Positions 54,256 through 63,997 are shown, counted from the first letter of the stretch. The stretch: DNA of 64,000 bases from Novosphingobium profundi (GCF_018491765.1 NZ_JABWCU010000020.1:59288-123287), one strand, 5' to 3'. Program-made: numbers and translations. Notes: generated from the letters alone by a model not told the origin.

Positions 54256-54756
54256 ATGAACGATACGCCACCAGATAGCCTGATCCCTTACGACGAAATC
54301 GTGCAGGAAGCCCTGCGCGCCGTCGTGGGCCGCGTGCTGGGACAGGTCGAAGCCACGAACGGTGTCCTGCCCGGCAACCACCATTTCTACATCACGTTCA
54401 AGACCGGAGCCCCGGGCGTGAGCATTCCGCCCGAGCTCAAGGCCCGCTTCCCGGACGAAATGACGATCGTTTTGCAGAACAAGTTCTGGGACCTGGGCGT
54501 GAGCGAGGACGGCTTCACGGTGAGCCTGAGCTTCAACCAGATGCCAGCAAAGCTCGACGTGCCCTTTTCGGCGATCACCGCCTTCGTCGACCCCGCGGTC
54601 GATTTCGGCCTCCAGTTCCAGGCGATGGACGAGGACGAGTTCGAGGACACCGCCCCGGCGGAAAACGACGCACAGGAACGCGAGGTTGCCTCGCGCGTTA
54701 CCCCCAGCGAAGACGGCTCGAACGTCGTCTCGGTCGATTTCGGCAAGAAGAAATAG
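54256..54756 (+). CDS. sspB: ClpXP protease adaptor SspB
   Basis: 166 residues of the alphaproteobacterial SspB type: the substrate-tag-binding domain (LIPYDEIVQEALRAVVGRVL, FYITFKTGAPGVSIPPELK, PLLQNKFWDL-like VLQNKFWDLGV), an acidic linker and the C-terminal ClpX-binding tail NVVSVDFGKKK. It delivers tagged proteins to ClpXP. Confidence 0.95.
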   Translation: MNDTPPDSLIPYDEIVQEALRAVVGRVLGQVEATNGVLPGNHHFYITFKTGAPGVSIPPELKARFPDEMTIVLQNKFWDLGVSEDGFTVSLSFNQMPAKLDVPFSAITAFVDPAVDFGLQFQAMDEDEFEDTAPAENDAQEREVASRVTPSEDGSNVVSVDFGKKK

Positions 54757-54817
54757 CCAGTCCGCGCAAGGAGCGCCTTCGCGCACATTTTCCGGCTGGC
54801 ATCGGTGGATTGAAACG

Positions 54818-55303
54818 ATGATGGGCAGGAAAAGCACGAAGGCGCCGCGCACTCTTGCCGAGAGAGTCGATCCGGCCCTCGGCGAATCGCAAGGCGAGCA
54901 TCAGGACCTTCCCGAGCTGGTCGTGGTCGAACCTGGAAAGCCTGCCGTGCCCGCCGCCAGCCTGCTCGGCCCCAGCCCCAATCCCGCCACCAACCTTGCC
55001 ATTGCCGACATTGCGCTGCGCAGCGGCACGATGGTGGCGCGACGCGCGATCGAGCGCGCCCTGCTCGGCCGCGCCTATACGCCGCGCAAGGCCAGCAGCA
55101 TCCTCAACGGGCGGACGATGGCGCAAATCCTGCTCCATCGCAGCATCGCGCGCATGGCCATGGGTTCGGTCCCGGGCGCACTCGCGGTTGGCGGCACGCT
55201 GCTCGCCAAGACCTTGTACGAACGTCGCCAGGCCAAGATCGCTGCCGCACGAGGTGCGCGCCAGCTCGAGAAGATGGCGAAGGACGGCGCCGAAGAGGAC
55301 TGA
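54818..55303 (+). CDS. Conserved hypothetical protein
   Basis: 161 residues, Ala/Arg/Leu-rich, highly basic, with a predicted helical middle (NLAIADIALRSGTMVARRAIERALLG) and a short hydrophobic stretch near GSVPGALAVGGTLLAKTLY. No family recognised. It sits between sspB and gmk on the same strand (62 nt after sspB, 74 nt before gmk), so it may be in their transcript. The two adjacent ATGs at 54818 and 54821 are both possible starts. Confidence 0.6.
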   Translation: MMGRKSTKAPRTLAERVDPALGESQGEHQDLPELVVVEPGKPAVPAASLLGPSPNPATNLAIADIALRSGTMVARRAIERALLGRAYTPRKASSILNGRTMAQILLHRSIARMAMGSVPGALAVGGTLLAKTLYERRQAKIAAARGARQLEKMAKDGAEED

Positions 55304-55377
55304 ACTGCCCGCCGACTTTCCCGGAAAGCCGGTCGGGTTCCACTTGATTTGCCCGCCCGCTCCCGCCATCGGGAGGC

Positions 55378-56064
55378 ATGGCCCGCGATACCACCCTTAC
55401 CGAACCCCACGCCGCCGACGGCGACTCGCTGCACCGGCGCGGGTTGATGCTGATCCTCTCCTCGCCCTCGGGCGCGGGCAAGACCACGATCTCGCGCATG
55501 CTGCTCGAGCATGACCCGCACATCCGCAACTCGGTCTCGTGCACCACGCGCAGCCCCCGTCCGGGCGAAGTCGACGGCAAGGACTATCACTTCGTCAGCC
55601 AGGAGCAGTTCGACCGCATGGCCGAGGACGGCGAGTTCCTGGAATGGGCGCATGTCTTCGGCAAGAGCTACGGTACCCCCAAGGCGCAGGTGAAGGCCGG
55701 GCTCAAGGCCGGGCAGGACTACATCTTCGACATCGACTGGCAAGGCACCCAGCAGCTCTACCAGAAGCTCGAGCGCGACGTCGTGCGCGTGTTCCTGCTG
55801 CCGCCCAGCATCGACGAGCTGCGCCGCCGCCTGACCGGTCGCGGCACCGACAGCGCCGAGGTGATCGCCGCGCGCATGGACCGCGCGCGCTCGGAAATCA
55901 GCCACTGGGACGGCTACGACTACGTCGTCGTCAACGACGACATCGATGCCTGTTTCGAGAAGGTGAAGCAGATCCTCGCCGCCGAGCGCCTGCGCCGCGC
56001 GCGCCAGACGGGCCTGATCCCCTTCGTGCGCGAAATGATGGAGCCCGACGGCCCGCTCGCCTGA
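55378..56064 (+). CDS. gmk: Guanylate kinase
   Basis: 228 residues with Walker A SSPSGAGKTTISRM and the GMP-binding SCTTRSPRPGEVDGKDYHF, then FLEWAHVFGKSYGTP. It phosphorylates GMP to GDP. It has a slightly longer N-terminus than most. Confidence 0.96.
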   Translation: MARDTTLTEPHAADGDSLHRRGLMLILSSPSGAGKTTISRMLLEHDPHIRNSVSCTTRSPRPGEVDGKDYHFVSQEQFDRMAEDGEFLEWAHVFGKSYGTPKAQVKAGLKAGQDYIFDIDWQGTQQLYQKLERDVVRVFLLPPSIDELRRRLTGRGTDSAEVIAARMDRARSEISHWDGYDYVVVNDDIDACFEKVKQILAAERLRRARQTGLIPFVREMMEPDGPLA

Positions 56065-56186
56065 CTGGCCGACAGGCGGTCCGAAACGGCCCGCCCTGCG
56101 CCGCTTTTGCTTGTCCTGACGGCGCCTGCGCGATAGGCGCAGCGCCGAAAACCGAACACCGAACCCTTTTACCGGAGACAGCCCTC

Positions 56187-57023
<837 letters not shown>

Positions 57024-57034
57024 TCGCGCCCCGC

Positions 57035-57053
57035 TCCGGCCCGATTGGCCGGA
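57035..57053 (+). terminator. Small hairpin after dapD
   Basis: Perfect 7-bp arms TCCGGCC and GGCCGGA around CGATT, 12 nt after the stop. No U-tract, so only a weak or Rho-assisted terminator. Confidence 0.3.
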
Positions 57054-57111
57054 ACGGATCGACTTCCCGTCGCGTTCCCCTTGAAACAACCACATTCAAG
57101 AGGGACGCGAC

Positions 57112-57321
57112 ATGGAATCCCCAGACACCCCACCCCACATCGACAAGGTCGATGCGCGCGCGGGCACGACGCCCGGCATCGTGCGCCACGTCCTCTTCGC
57201 CAGCCTTGGCCTCGCGATCGCCGCCGTCGCGGTCGCCTGGGTCTACGCCGGCTCGGATGCGGACACCTCCCCGCAAGCCAGCGCGAGCTCGCCAGCCAAC
57301 CCGGACGGATCGGCCCCGTGA
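57112..57321 (+). CDS. Small single-pass membrane protein
   Basis: 69 residues with one hydrophobic helix (VRHVLFASLGLAIAAVAVAW) and a Ser/Ala/Asp-rich tail, predicted inner membrane. AAGAGGG lies upstream of ATG 57112. Its stop overlaps the next start by GTGA. No family recognised. Confidence 0.65.
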   Translation: MESPDTPPHIDKVDARAGTTPGIVRHVLFASLGLAIAAVAVAWVYAGSDADTSPQASASSPANPDGSAP

Positions 57322-57536
57322 CGCATTCCTGGCGAAAGGGCACGCGCGTGCGCTGGAACTGGGGCGATGGAACGGCCACCGGGACCATTTCCGAACGCTT
57401 CGAGCAACGCGTCGCGCGCAAACTCAAAGGCGCGCGAATCGTACGCAACGCCACGCAGGAAAACCCCGCCTACCTCATCGAGCAGGAGGACGGCGCGCAG
57501 GTCCTCAAGAGCGCGTCCGAACTGGAACGCGCCTGA
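57318..57536 (+). CDS. DUF2945 (hypervirulence-associated Tudor-like) protein
   Basis: 72 residues resembling DUF2945: KGTRVRWNWGDGTATGTISE, IVRNATQENPAYLIEQEDG and a final SELE. A small Tudor-like beta-barrel; role unknown. The GTG start overlaps the stop of the previous small gene. Confidence 0.75.
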   Translation: MTHSWRKGTRVRWNWGDGTATGTISERFEQRVARKLKGARIVRNATQENPAYLIEQEDGAQVLKSASELERA

Positions 57537-57541
57537 ACGGC

Positions 57542-58810
57542 TCAGAACGTCGTCGGCGATTCGATCGGCGGGTCCGCGCGGTGCGCCGCGGCATAGGCCT
57601 CGGCCGCCTTCAGCACGCGCAGCATGTTGCGGCTGGAGATCTTCTCGAGATCGGCCTGCGAATAGCCCCGCCGCGCCAGTTCGGTGAACAGCGCCGGATA
57701 GGCCGAAACATCCGGCATTCCTGCGACCCCGACGGAACCGCCGTCGAAATCGCCGCCCAGCCCGACATGGTCGGCGCCGATGCGCTTTACGATGTGGTCG
57801 ACGTGGTCGGCGATCTGCGAAACCGAGGCTACCGGCTTGGCGTGGTCGTTCTCCCAGGCCGCCAGGCCCGCCGAAACCTTGTCCGGCGCATCGGGATGGA
57901 GGATTCCGAGCCGCGTCGCCTCTCCCGCCCGCGCCGCCTTCCATTGGTGGACCTGTTCGCTGACATAGGCGGGGTAGAAGTTGACCATGACGATGCCGCC
58001 ATTGGCCTTGAGGCGATCGAGGATGTCGTCGGGCACGTTGCGCGGATGGCTGTCCACGGCCATCGCGCCCGAATGGCTGAAGATCACCGGCGCGCGCGCC
58101 ACGTCAAGCGCGTCGGCCATCGTCCTGGCCGAGACATGGCTGAGATCGACCAGCATGCCCAGGCGCTGCATCTCGCGCACCACGTCCTTGCCAAACTCGG
58201 TCATGCCGTCGTGCACCGGCGCGTCGGTGGCGCTGTCGGCCCAGCCATTCGCCTTGAAGTGGGTCAGCGTCATGTAGCGCGCGCCCAGCGCGTACATCTG
58301 GCGAAGCACCGCCAGCGACGAACCGATCGAGTGGCCGCCCTCCATGCCCAGCAGGGAGGCAATCTTGCCCGCCTTGCGCGCCGCCTCCACGTCCGCCGAA
58401 CTCGTCGCGTACATCATCTGGTCCGGATGCCCGGCAATGATCCGCTTCATCACGTCGATCTGCTCGATCGTCGCCTGGACCGCCTGCTGCTCGCTCAGCG
58501 TAGCGGGCACGAAGACCGACCAGAACTGCGCGCCGACCTTGCCCTTGCGCAGGCGCGCCAGATCCGTCTGCATCGCGTCCTTGCCGTTCGCGGCATCGGC
58601 GGTGTTCAATGTATCGGCAAAATCGAACCCGGCCAGAATGTCCTGGCGCCGCTCACGCAGTTGTTCGGGCACGTCGTTGTGCCCGTCCCAGACCGGCGCC
58701 TTGGCAAGAGCGGCCGCGGCCACCTGCTCCGGCGACGGCGCGGCCTGCGCCAGGGCGGGGCAGCACGCCAACACGGCAACGGACAGGGCAAACCAGGGAC
58801 GGCGGCTCAT
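57542..58810 (-). CDS. Membrane dipeptidase, peptidase family M19
   Basis: 422 residues with a signal peptide (RRPWFALSVAVLACCPALAQA) and the zinc barrel of renal dipeptidase: WDGHNDVPEQL (His, Asp), GMEGGHSIG (bridging Glu), VDLSHVSART and IFSHSGA (histidines), and GLGGDFDGG. It cleaves dipeptides in the periplasm. Likely a single-gene unit. Confidence 0.93.
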   Translation of the reverse strand: MSRRPWFALSVAVLACCPALAQAAPSPEQVAAAALAKAPVWDGHNDVPEQLRERRQDILAGFDFADTLNTADAANGKDAMQTDLARLRKGKVGAQFWSVFVPATLSEQQAVQATIEQIDVMKRIIAGHPDQMMYATSSADVEAARKAGKIASLLGMEGGHSIGSSLAVLRQMYALGARYMTLTHFKANGWADSATDAPVHDGMTEFGKDVVREMQRLGMLVDLSHVSARTMADALDVARAPVIFSHSGAMAVDSHPRNVPDDILDRLKANGGIVMVNFYPAYVSEQVHQWKAARAGEATRLGILHPDAPDKVSAGLAAWENDHAKPVASVSQIADHVDHIVKRIGADHVGLGGDFDGGSVGVAGMPDVSAYPALFTELARRGYSQADLEKISSRNMLRVLKAAEAYAAAHRADPPIESPTTF

Positions 58811-59227
58811 GAAAGGCTCCTAGGTACGGCGGGAAGATGCCGCCGCCAGGGTGGCCCAGCTTGCCCCGACTGCGCAAGGTCCCGCCTGCCTCTCTCGCCT
58901 TATTATCCCGAAGAATCGCGGAGATATGACCCCGGTGCCCGCCAAGCACCGGTAGCGGAACACGTCGCATGCGCCTCGGCTGCGATGTACGGCCTCGGTC
59001 GCCGCATTTCGGCACGATGAGGGTGAGCAGTAACACCTCGACACCCCACTGGTCTCGGGTTCGCCGCCGCCCCGGGCAAGCCCGCCGCCTATTCCGACGC
59101 CATTGGCTTGCTGAAAATGACGCCAAGGCGCGCGCGGACAGACGCGCTCGTCCGTTGCTTCGCCCGACGGGTTGCGGCATTCCTTGTCGCCCGCGCAGTA
59201 CGATCGCAGCAGCTACCGGAACCGACG
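58811..59227. other. Intergenic region between the dipeptidase and the cupin gene
   Basis: 417 bases with no supported gene. It holds a 7-bp perfect dyad CCGGTGC/GCACCGG (58932-58952) and should carry both divergent promoters; I cannot place them with confidence. An in-frame extension of the cupin reading frame to 59108 exists but lacks the family's sequence. Confidence 0.5.
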
Positions 59228-59683
59228 ATGACCTTTTGCGACGAGACGGCCGAACGCATTATCGCGTACCTGAAGCTCCAGCCGCACCCCGAAGGCGGGT
59301 GGTACCGTGAGACCTGGCGCGGCCCGGAAGACGCCGCCGGCCGGGCCCAGGCCACCGCCATCCATTTCCTGCTTGAGGCGCACCAAAGTTCGCACTGGCA
59401 CCGGGTTCGCGACGCCAGCGAAGTCTGGCTCTGGCACGCAGGCAGTCCGCTGGTGCTCGCCCAGGCCGAGACCGGAGCAGGCCCCGTGCGCGAGGACATA
59501 TTGGGCAACGACGTGCTGAAGGGAGAATGCCCGCAACTGATCGTAGCGGCCGGACACTGGCAATCGGCACGCCCCCTCCCCGAGACAAACCCCGGTTGGA
59601 CACTCGTCAGTTGCATCGTGACGCCCGGCTTCGACTTTTCGGTCTTCGAACTGGCCGCGCCCGACTGGGCTCCAGGATGCTGA
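59228..59683 (+). CDS. Cupin domain protein, DUF985 family
   Basis: 151 residues: YLKLQPHPEGGWYRETWRG opening, SSHWHRVRDASEVWLWHAG (the metal-binding His/Glu positions of the cupin barrel) and WTLVSCIVTPGFDFSVFEL at the end. DUF985 proteins have a single cupin barrel of unknown activity. ATG at 59228 is at the conserved N-terminus. Confidence 0.88.
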   Translation: MTFCDETAERIIAYLKLQPHPEGGWYRETWRGPEDAAGRAQATAIHFLLEAHQSSHWHRVRDASEVWLWHAGSPLVLAQAETGAGPVREDILGNDVLKGECPQLIVAAGHWQSARPLPETNPGWTLVSCIVTPGFDFSVFELAAPDWAPGC

Positions 59684-60442
59684 CACCAGAAAGGCAGGGC
59701 GCGGCGGGTCTTCTGCCCGCTTGCGCCCTGCATGGTCTCCCCTCCCTCGGTTCTATTCCGCCCGGTCCCCTTGCGTGTCAGTTCGGTCGGGACCGCGCGT
59801 CTTGTTCGCAAGGACCGGTTCCAATCGCTTGCTCCGGTTCTTGACGGACAACTCCTTGGCCGCACGCACGCGCGGCGCTATTTTTCCCTTCAACTTGTCC
59901 CTTAAACCTTGGCTGACCCCACGAGACGATCTGTCGGATCTGCCTTGAACCTGACCTGCGACACCGGGGCTCTGGATCGGGGCGACGAAAGACGGATTCA
60001 AGCGTGTGCAGGCGACAGATCGTCCGCTCGGGGGTTCCGGGCACGGCGCGGTCGAGCGACCTTACGCCGCCAAATCACATTTCGAGGATCGAATCCGGCC
60101 GCCCCGCCATCGACAGAGCGTAAAGAACCAACCCAGCGTTTATCACTGCCAGAAATTGCTTCATGACATGCATCCTCTGCTTGAAGTCGAGCTTATTTCT
60201 TTTGTTCGCTCAACTTCATCCCTGCCTGCAGGTGTACCAGATCAGCGATTGCAATGAAAGTGAAACCCATCAAATCCGATTAAAAAAATCGCTATTTTGC
60301 AATGCAATAGGATAGCAGTACTAGACAGTACCGCTATCCCTGGACGAACTCGGGAAATCCCGCCGAACAGATCGGCCACACGCCGGGAACCTTGCCCCCC
60401 GATGCGAATTTAAAACGGCGGGGGCAACAAGGGAGAAAGCCC
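59684..60442. other. Long intergenic region with a hairpin and an AT-rich patch
   Basis: About 760 bases. Short open frames here (59753-60001 minus, 59909-60166 plus) lack ribosome sites and recognisable sequence. A GC hairpin after the cupin gene (59696-59729) may stop transcription. The part 60160-60345 is clearly more AT-rich than the rest, with repeated TTGCAATG (60249-60256 and 60296-60303) and a 13-bp near-perfect stem at 60310-60339. Confidence 0.45.
60310..60339. repeat. 13-bp inverted repeat with AGAC loop
   Basis: Arms 60310-60322 and 60327-60339 are complementary with one mismatch, around a four-base AGAC loop. No T-run follows, so an operator or RNA hairpin is as likely as a terminator. 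Confidence 0.5.
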
Positions 60443-60721
60443 GTGTCCGTTCTGAAACCGGTTGCCCTGGCCGTTACCGCATCGTTCGTGCTGGGCGGCC
60501 TGACCGGGGCTGCGATGCCTACCCGGATGAAGCCGCCAATCGGCCCCGATCTCCACGACCGTTACGCCGTCACGTTCGATCCGTCCGCGCCGGCCTTCTA
60601 CATCGAGCCCGGCCCGCAAGATCTCACCCCGGTACACGAAAGCCCGAAAATCGCACAGGATTTCGCGATGGAATCTGACCATCGAACGTCAGCCGTCGCC
60701 CCCGTCGAACCGACCTACTGA
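60443..60721 (+). CDS. Small secreted protein of unknown function
   Basis: 92 residues. A signal peptide (SVLKPVALAVTASFVLGGLTGAA) precedes a proline-rich mature part (DLHDRYAVTFDPSAPAFYIEPG). The GTG at 60443 has AAGGGAGAAAG before it. No homologue recognised. Its 3' end overlaps the convergent lipoprotein gene by 33 nt. Confidence 0.6.
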   Translation: MSVLKPVALAVTASFVLGGLTGAAMPTRMKPPIGPDLHDRYAVTFDPSAPAFYIEPGPQDLTPVHESPKIAQDFAMESDHRTSAVAPVEPTY

Positions 60722-61201
60722 CGCAGTGCCCCGGGGCGGCGCCGCCCCTGCCCTTCCCGATGGTTCAGGAGTCTCCGGCGACGTCCACGCACATCCGTTC
60801 TGGACGCGCGCTCCGATCGCGAGGCTCGCGCTGAAAGGATAGTGCCGGTCGGACATGCCATCCCGGCACGGCCCCGCGGAGATCGCGAGCGTCACGCTCT
60901 CTCCGTCAAGATCGCCGGTGAACGAAAGTCCCCCACGTCCGGCGAAGCGGCGGACCGTGATCGTGGTTCCCCTTGGGTCGTCCGGCCGGGCGTAAGTCAG
61001 CTGCGAACTGTCCACCTTCACGCTCCAGAACGGTTCGGTTCCCCGAGCCTGAACCGATTCACCCGGAGCAATCCGGCTCCAGGGACGCGAATCGTGCGGA
61101 TCGCCCGGCACCGAATCGCTTCCGCCATGGCACGCGGCAATAATTGCATAGCCAAGCAGCAGCGGGAAACGGCAATGATGTCCTCGCAAGAGGCGATTCA
61201 T
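60689..61201 (-). CDS. Putative lipoprotein, COG3650-like
   Basis: 170 residues: a lipoprotein signal with IIAAC, then GTEPFWSVKVDSSQLTYARPDD and the characteristic GPCRDGMSDRHYPFSASL of COG3650-type proteins, whose role is unknown. The C-terminal 25 residues are low-complexity and cover a convergent gene, so the frame may have been extended. ATG at 61201 has AAAGGA about 12 nt upstream. Confidence 0.65.
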   Translation of the reverse strand: MNRLLRGHHCRFPLLLGYAIIAACHGGSDSVPGDPHDSRPWSRIAPGESVQARGTEPFWSVKVDSSQLTYARPDDPRGTTITVRRFAGRGGLSFTGDLDGESVTLAISAGPCRDGMSDRHYPFSASLAIGARVQNGCAWTSPETPEPSGRAGAAPPRGTASVGRFDGGDG

Positions 61202-61513
61202 TGATGAAAGTTCCTTTTCATTCCGGTCTGGCTTCGCCGACCCTGCCCGATTGCCCGCTCGGATGCAAAAATGGCGACCGTGCAATTCTATCCGATGCGC
61301 GGATAGCGAGGCGCGTTTGATGATTTGTGGATGCAACCGCGAAGGGCGTTTCGCTCCATTTGTCAGAGTTTTATCGATCTAATTGCAGTTTTTGCACGAC
61401 ACGGTTCCGAAAAGCGCATTGCACGCAACCGCGATTTACGAAATGCTGCATCGCAACAAGACAAAGAGGTGCCAGGGCAAGTCCTGCAACCCCAACTTTT
61501 TAAGGATTTTGCC
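61202..61513. other. Intergenic divergent promoter region
   Basis: 312 bases, more AT-rich than its surroundings, between a minus-strand lipoprotein gene and a plus-strand small periplasmic protein. It contains AAAAATGGCGACCGTGCAATT (about 61267-61287), a sequence closely resembling one upstream of fumC, and AATTGCAGTTTTTGCAC near 61382-61398. No gene is supported here. Confidence 0.45.
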
Positions 61514-61795
61514 ATGTTCAAGATGATTTTCGCCACTGCCGCCATCGCCACGGTCGCTCTTCCCGCCGTCGCTCAGGCCAACGAAGCCCGCAACTTCTCG
61601 CACGAAGGCGTCGACTACGCCTACACGTCGGAGAAGAAGGGCAACATCACGGTCATCGAAGGCAAGGCCGAAGGCCGCGTCCCCTTCCGTCTCTACGTCA
61701 AGGGTGACCGCGTGACCGGCATGTACAACAACCGTTACGTCAGCTTCACCAAGGACGAAGTGCTGCGCGACAACGCGCTCGCCTCGGCCCAGTAA
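61514..61795 (+). CDS. Small periplasmic protein of unknown function
   Basis: 93 residues with a clear signal peptide (MFKMIFATAAIATVALPAVAQA) and a mature domain of about 70 residues beginning NEARNFSHEGVDYAYTSEKK, likely all-beta. TAAGGA stands 8 nt before the ATG. Found by impression in many sphingomonads, but I cannot name a family. A long perfect hairpin follows. Confidence 0.7.
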   Translation: MFKMIFATAAIATVALPAVAQANEARNFSHEGVDYAYTSEKKGNITVIEGKAEGRVPFRLYVKGDRVTGMYNNRYVSFTKDEVLRDNALASAQ

Positions 61796-61860
61796 TCGCG
61801 GCGGGCGCGAGAACGGGCAACTCCTCCTCTCTCCCGAGCCTGTTCGACGCGCCGCCTGCG

Positions 61861-61901
61861 CGTAAAGGGCGCCTTCCTTTTCCGGGAAGGCGCCCTTTAC
61901 G
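61861..61901 (+). terminator. Perfect 17-bp hairpin after the small periplasmic protein gene
   Basis: Arms 61861-61877 and 61885-61901 are fully complementary around TTTTCCG, 65 nt after the stop. The T-run is in the loop rather than after the stem, so efficiency is uncertain. Confidence 0.65.
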
Positions 61902-62037
61902 TATGCGCGCGCCGGACACCACTTTGAAGGTCCTTCCCGCGCCGGGGCTTGCGCTTTCCCGGATATTCAGCGAGGCGACATGGGCCCCTTGCCAAAAAGC
62001 GGGGGGTGAAGGTGGATCTTAACAGGATGGACAAGCA

Positions 62038-62550
62038 ATGGGCGCCTTGAAGTGGCTCCTTCCCGTCGTGGGACTGGGTGTGGCCGGAGGTTTTCTGGTC
62101 GGCGGCAATCTGTCCGGTGCGCTCAAGGATTATTCTTCGTCCGTCGAGCACGGCGCAAGCCCAGTCCGGCGCGAAATCACTGACGCGCCCGCGGAGACCG
62201 GTCCCGGCTATTATGTGCCCGACACCGACCCCGGCCTTGCCGCGGACACCGGGCCTAGCTCCTCCGAGCAGACCGACCACGGCCTGCCCACCTGGCTCTT
62301 CACGCCCGACGACGATGAAGGCAACGACACCGGCTATGCGGGCCACGCGCATGGGTTCCCGCAAGAGCGGATCTACGGTTCACGCCCTTATCCCGGCGAC
62401 CAGGACCTTGCGCCGCGCGATTCGAACCCAATCGCCGCGCCCCCCCGAACGGGCGCTCCCACCGCCCCCTCGAGCGCGCTCGACGATGCCGCCGAGCGCG
62501 CGCAGGCCGCCGCTCGGGCCGTGCGCGAGGCCGAAGGGCTCGCGAACTGA
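62038..62550 (+). CDS. Hypothetical protein with N-terminal membrane anchor
   Basis: 170 residues: a hydrophobic N-terminus (LKWLLPVVGLGVAGGFLVGG), then an acidic, Pro/Gly-rich, probably disordered region (PDTDPGLAADTGPSSS, PDDDEGND) and an Ala-rich helix at the end (DDAAERAQAAARAVREAEG). No family recognised. The ATG is preceded by AGGATGG. Confidence 0.6.
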   Translation: MGALKWLLPVVGLGVAGGFLVGGNLSGALKDYSSSVEHGASPVRREITDAPAETGPGYYVPDTDPGLAADTGPSSSEQTDHGLPTWLFTPDDDEGNDTGYAGHAHGFPQERIYGSRPYPGDQDLAPRDSNPIAAPPRTGAPTAPSSALDDAAERAQAAARAVREAEGLAN

Positions 62551-62674
62551 CCCTCGGGACTTGGGGCCTGCCAATTCGGGAATTGCGATCACTCTGTCCG
62601 GTATCGCCCGCTTCTTGTTGCGACACGATCGCATTAACTGGAACGGCACACCTCATCGGACAGGAATCCCAACG

Positions 62675-62920
62675 ATGCCCCAGGATCTAGCCAAGACCGT
62701 GACCTTCCTGCTGCTTCACCTGGCGGTGGGCTTCAGCGTGGCCTATGCCTTCACCGGATCGCTTTCAATGGCGGGCGGGATTGCCCTTGTCGAACCGCTG
62801 GTGAACGCGGTGGTCTTCTTCTTCCACGAAAAGGTCTGGAGTAAGGGCCTTCCTTCGCCCCGCACCCTTCTGGACGCCCTGAGCCATCGCTCCCACGCCC
62901 ACGCCGACGCACGCGCCTGA
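62675..62920 (+). CDS. DUF2061 membrane protein
   Basis: 81 residues with two membrane helices and the DUF2061 core KTVTFLLLHLAVGFSVAYAFTG and ALVEPLVNAVVFFFHEKVW. Predicted inner membrane, unknown function. ATG 62675 follows ACAGGAATCC. Confidence 0.82.
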   Translation: MPQDLAKTVTFLLLHLAVGFSVAYAFTGSLSMAGGIALVEPLVNAVVFFFHEKVWSKGLPSPRTLLDALSHRSHAHADARA

Positions 62921-62943
62921 ACGGTTCGCGTCGATCGTGCGCG

Positions 62944-63345
62944 TCAATGCCGCGCTTCGGTGTCGCGCCGCCCGGGAACGATGCGGATCTGGAGTTCGCC
63001 TTCGGAGTTGGCCACACCGTATTCCTCGCTGATCTCGGCCATCTTGGCGCGGATCCAGGCTTCGTCGGCATCCATCGCAATGGGATAGCGGGCGATCACC
63101 ACGCCATCGAGCGCGTCGATCACGCAGAAATGCCCGGTGCGCGAACGTTCCTGCAGCGCATCGATATCGAAACCTTCGGCAAGATCCCAGCGCCCCCGTT
63201 CGCGAGACCGGATCTTGCGGCCGCAGTGTCGACAGGTGCAGACCGACGCGCCCTCCGCATCGCGTGTGCGCTGCCCCGAAGGTACGTGGCGGCGGCTGTA
63301 CCAGCAGGGGGCAAGGGTCGTAGGTGTCCAGCCTCGGCTCAGCAT
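62944..63345 (-). CDS. Hypothetical zinc-ribbon-like protein
   Basis: 133 residues. A Cys cluster (CTCRHCGRKIRSRERGRW, about residues 37-54) looks like half a zinc ribbon. The rest is mixed alpha/beta with IDALDGVVIARYPIAMDADEAW. GGGAG precedes the ATG at 63345. No family recognised. Confidence 0.6.
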   Translation of the reverse strand: MLSRGWTPTTLAPCWYSRRHVPSGQRTRDAEGASVCTCRHCGRKIRSRERGRWDLAEGFDIDALQERSRTGHFCVIDALDGVVIARYPIAMDADEAWIRAKMAEISEEYGVANSEGELQIRIVPGRRDTEARH

Positions 63346-63491
63346 CGATCTATCTCCCGATTGGGAATTGTCCTGTCTATCGGGGATAGGACCGGAGGAG
63401 AAACCAGAAAGTGAAGTCGTGGCTACGCACGATCCCCCTGGGACACCCGGCTGCCGCCTTCGCCGCCAGAGAGGAACCTTAGCGGACAAGG

Positions 63492-63884
63492 TTAAGCCAA
63501 CGTTAGAAACAGCTCCGCCTCGATGACCCAGCCCTCGCGGGTTTCGCGCCATTTCGCGACGTAACTGCCCGAAGCAGCGCCCACCTTGCCTTCGCGTGCG
63601 CGCCCCTCCCAATGCCCATATTCGAGCGCGATGGGTTCGACCTGCGAGGTCTCGATCCGCTCGCAGCGGCGAACGTAGACAAGGCGTGCCGCGCTCGCGA
63701 AGTCGCGCTTCCAGACCTTGACCTGCGCCAGCCGACCCGCGATCACCGCGCTGTCGGTCCCGGTGAGCATGACGCAGTCGCGCGCCAGAATCGGTCCGAT
63801 CGCGCTTGCATCGCCGTCTTCGATGGCCCGGTTGAACTGCGCCCGGCGCGACCGGATCGCCAGTTCGCTCGTCTTCTCGCTCAT
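63492..63884 (-). CDS. DUF4440/SnoaL-like (NTF2-fold) protein
   Basis: 130 residues: RRAQFNRAIEDGDASAIGPILARDCVMLTG is the opening of the DUF4440 fold (given here as positions 12-41), then ALEYGHWEGRAR and YVAKWRETREGWVIEAELF. Substrate unknown. ATG 63884 with AAGGGG upstream. Confidence 0.75.
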   Translation of the reverse strand: MSEKTSELAIRSRRAQFNRAIEDGDASAIGPILARDCVMLTGTDSAVIAGRLAQVKVWKRDFASAARLVYVRRCERIETSQVEPIALEYGHWEGRAREGKVGAASGSYVAKWRETREGWVIEAELFLTLA

Positions 63885-63960
63885 GAAACTTGCCCCTTCG
63901 GATCGGATCGCCAGCCGCGCCATAGCCCCCCGCTGCCCGAATGCCAAAGACCATGAAGGA

Positions 63961-63997
63961 AGGCCCCCATCCCCCCCCCCGAGGGGGTGGGGGGCCT
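63961..63997 (-). terminator. C/G-tract hairpin at the window end
   Basis: AGGCCCCC and GGGGGCCT can pair, with a two-base internal mismatch and further C/G pairing across a run of ten C residues. On the minus strand a T-rich CCTTCCTT follows; it may end a gene lying beyond the window. Confidence 0.45.

Noticed and set aside
59041..59095. A GGGTTCG stretch resembling a tRNA T-arm
   Set aside because: No acceptor or anticodon stem can be drawn around it, so no tRNA is called.
59753..60001. An 82-codon minus-strand frame
   Set aside because: No ribosome site, no family; basic low-information sequence.
60006..60257. An 83-codon plus-strand frame in the AT-rich patch
   Set aside because: It has no start signal and lies across atypical DNA without any recognised motif.
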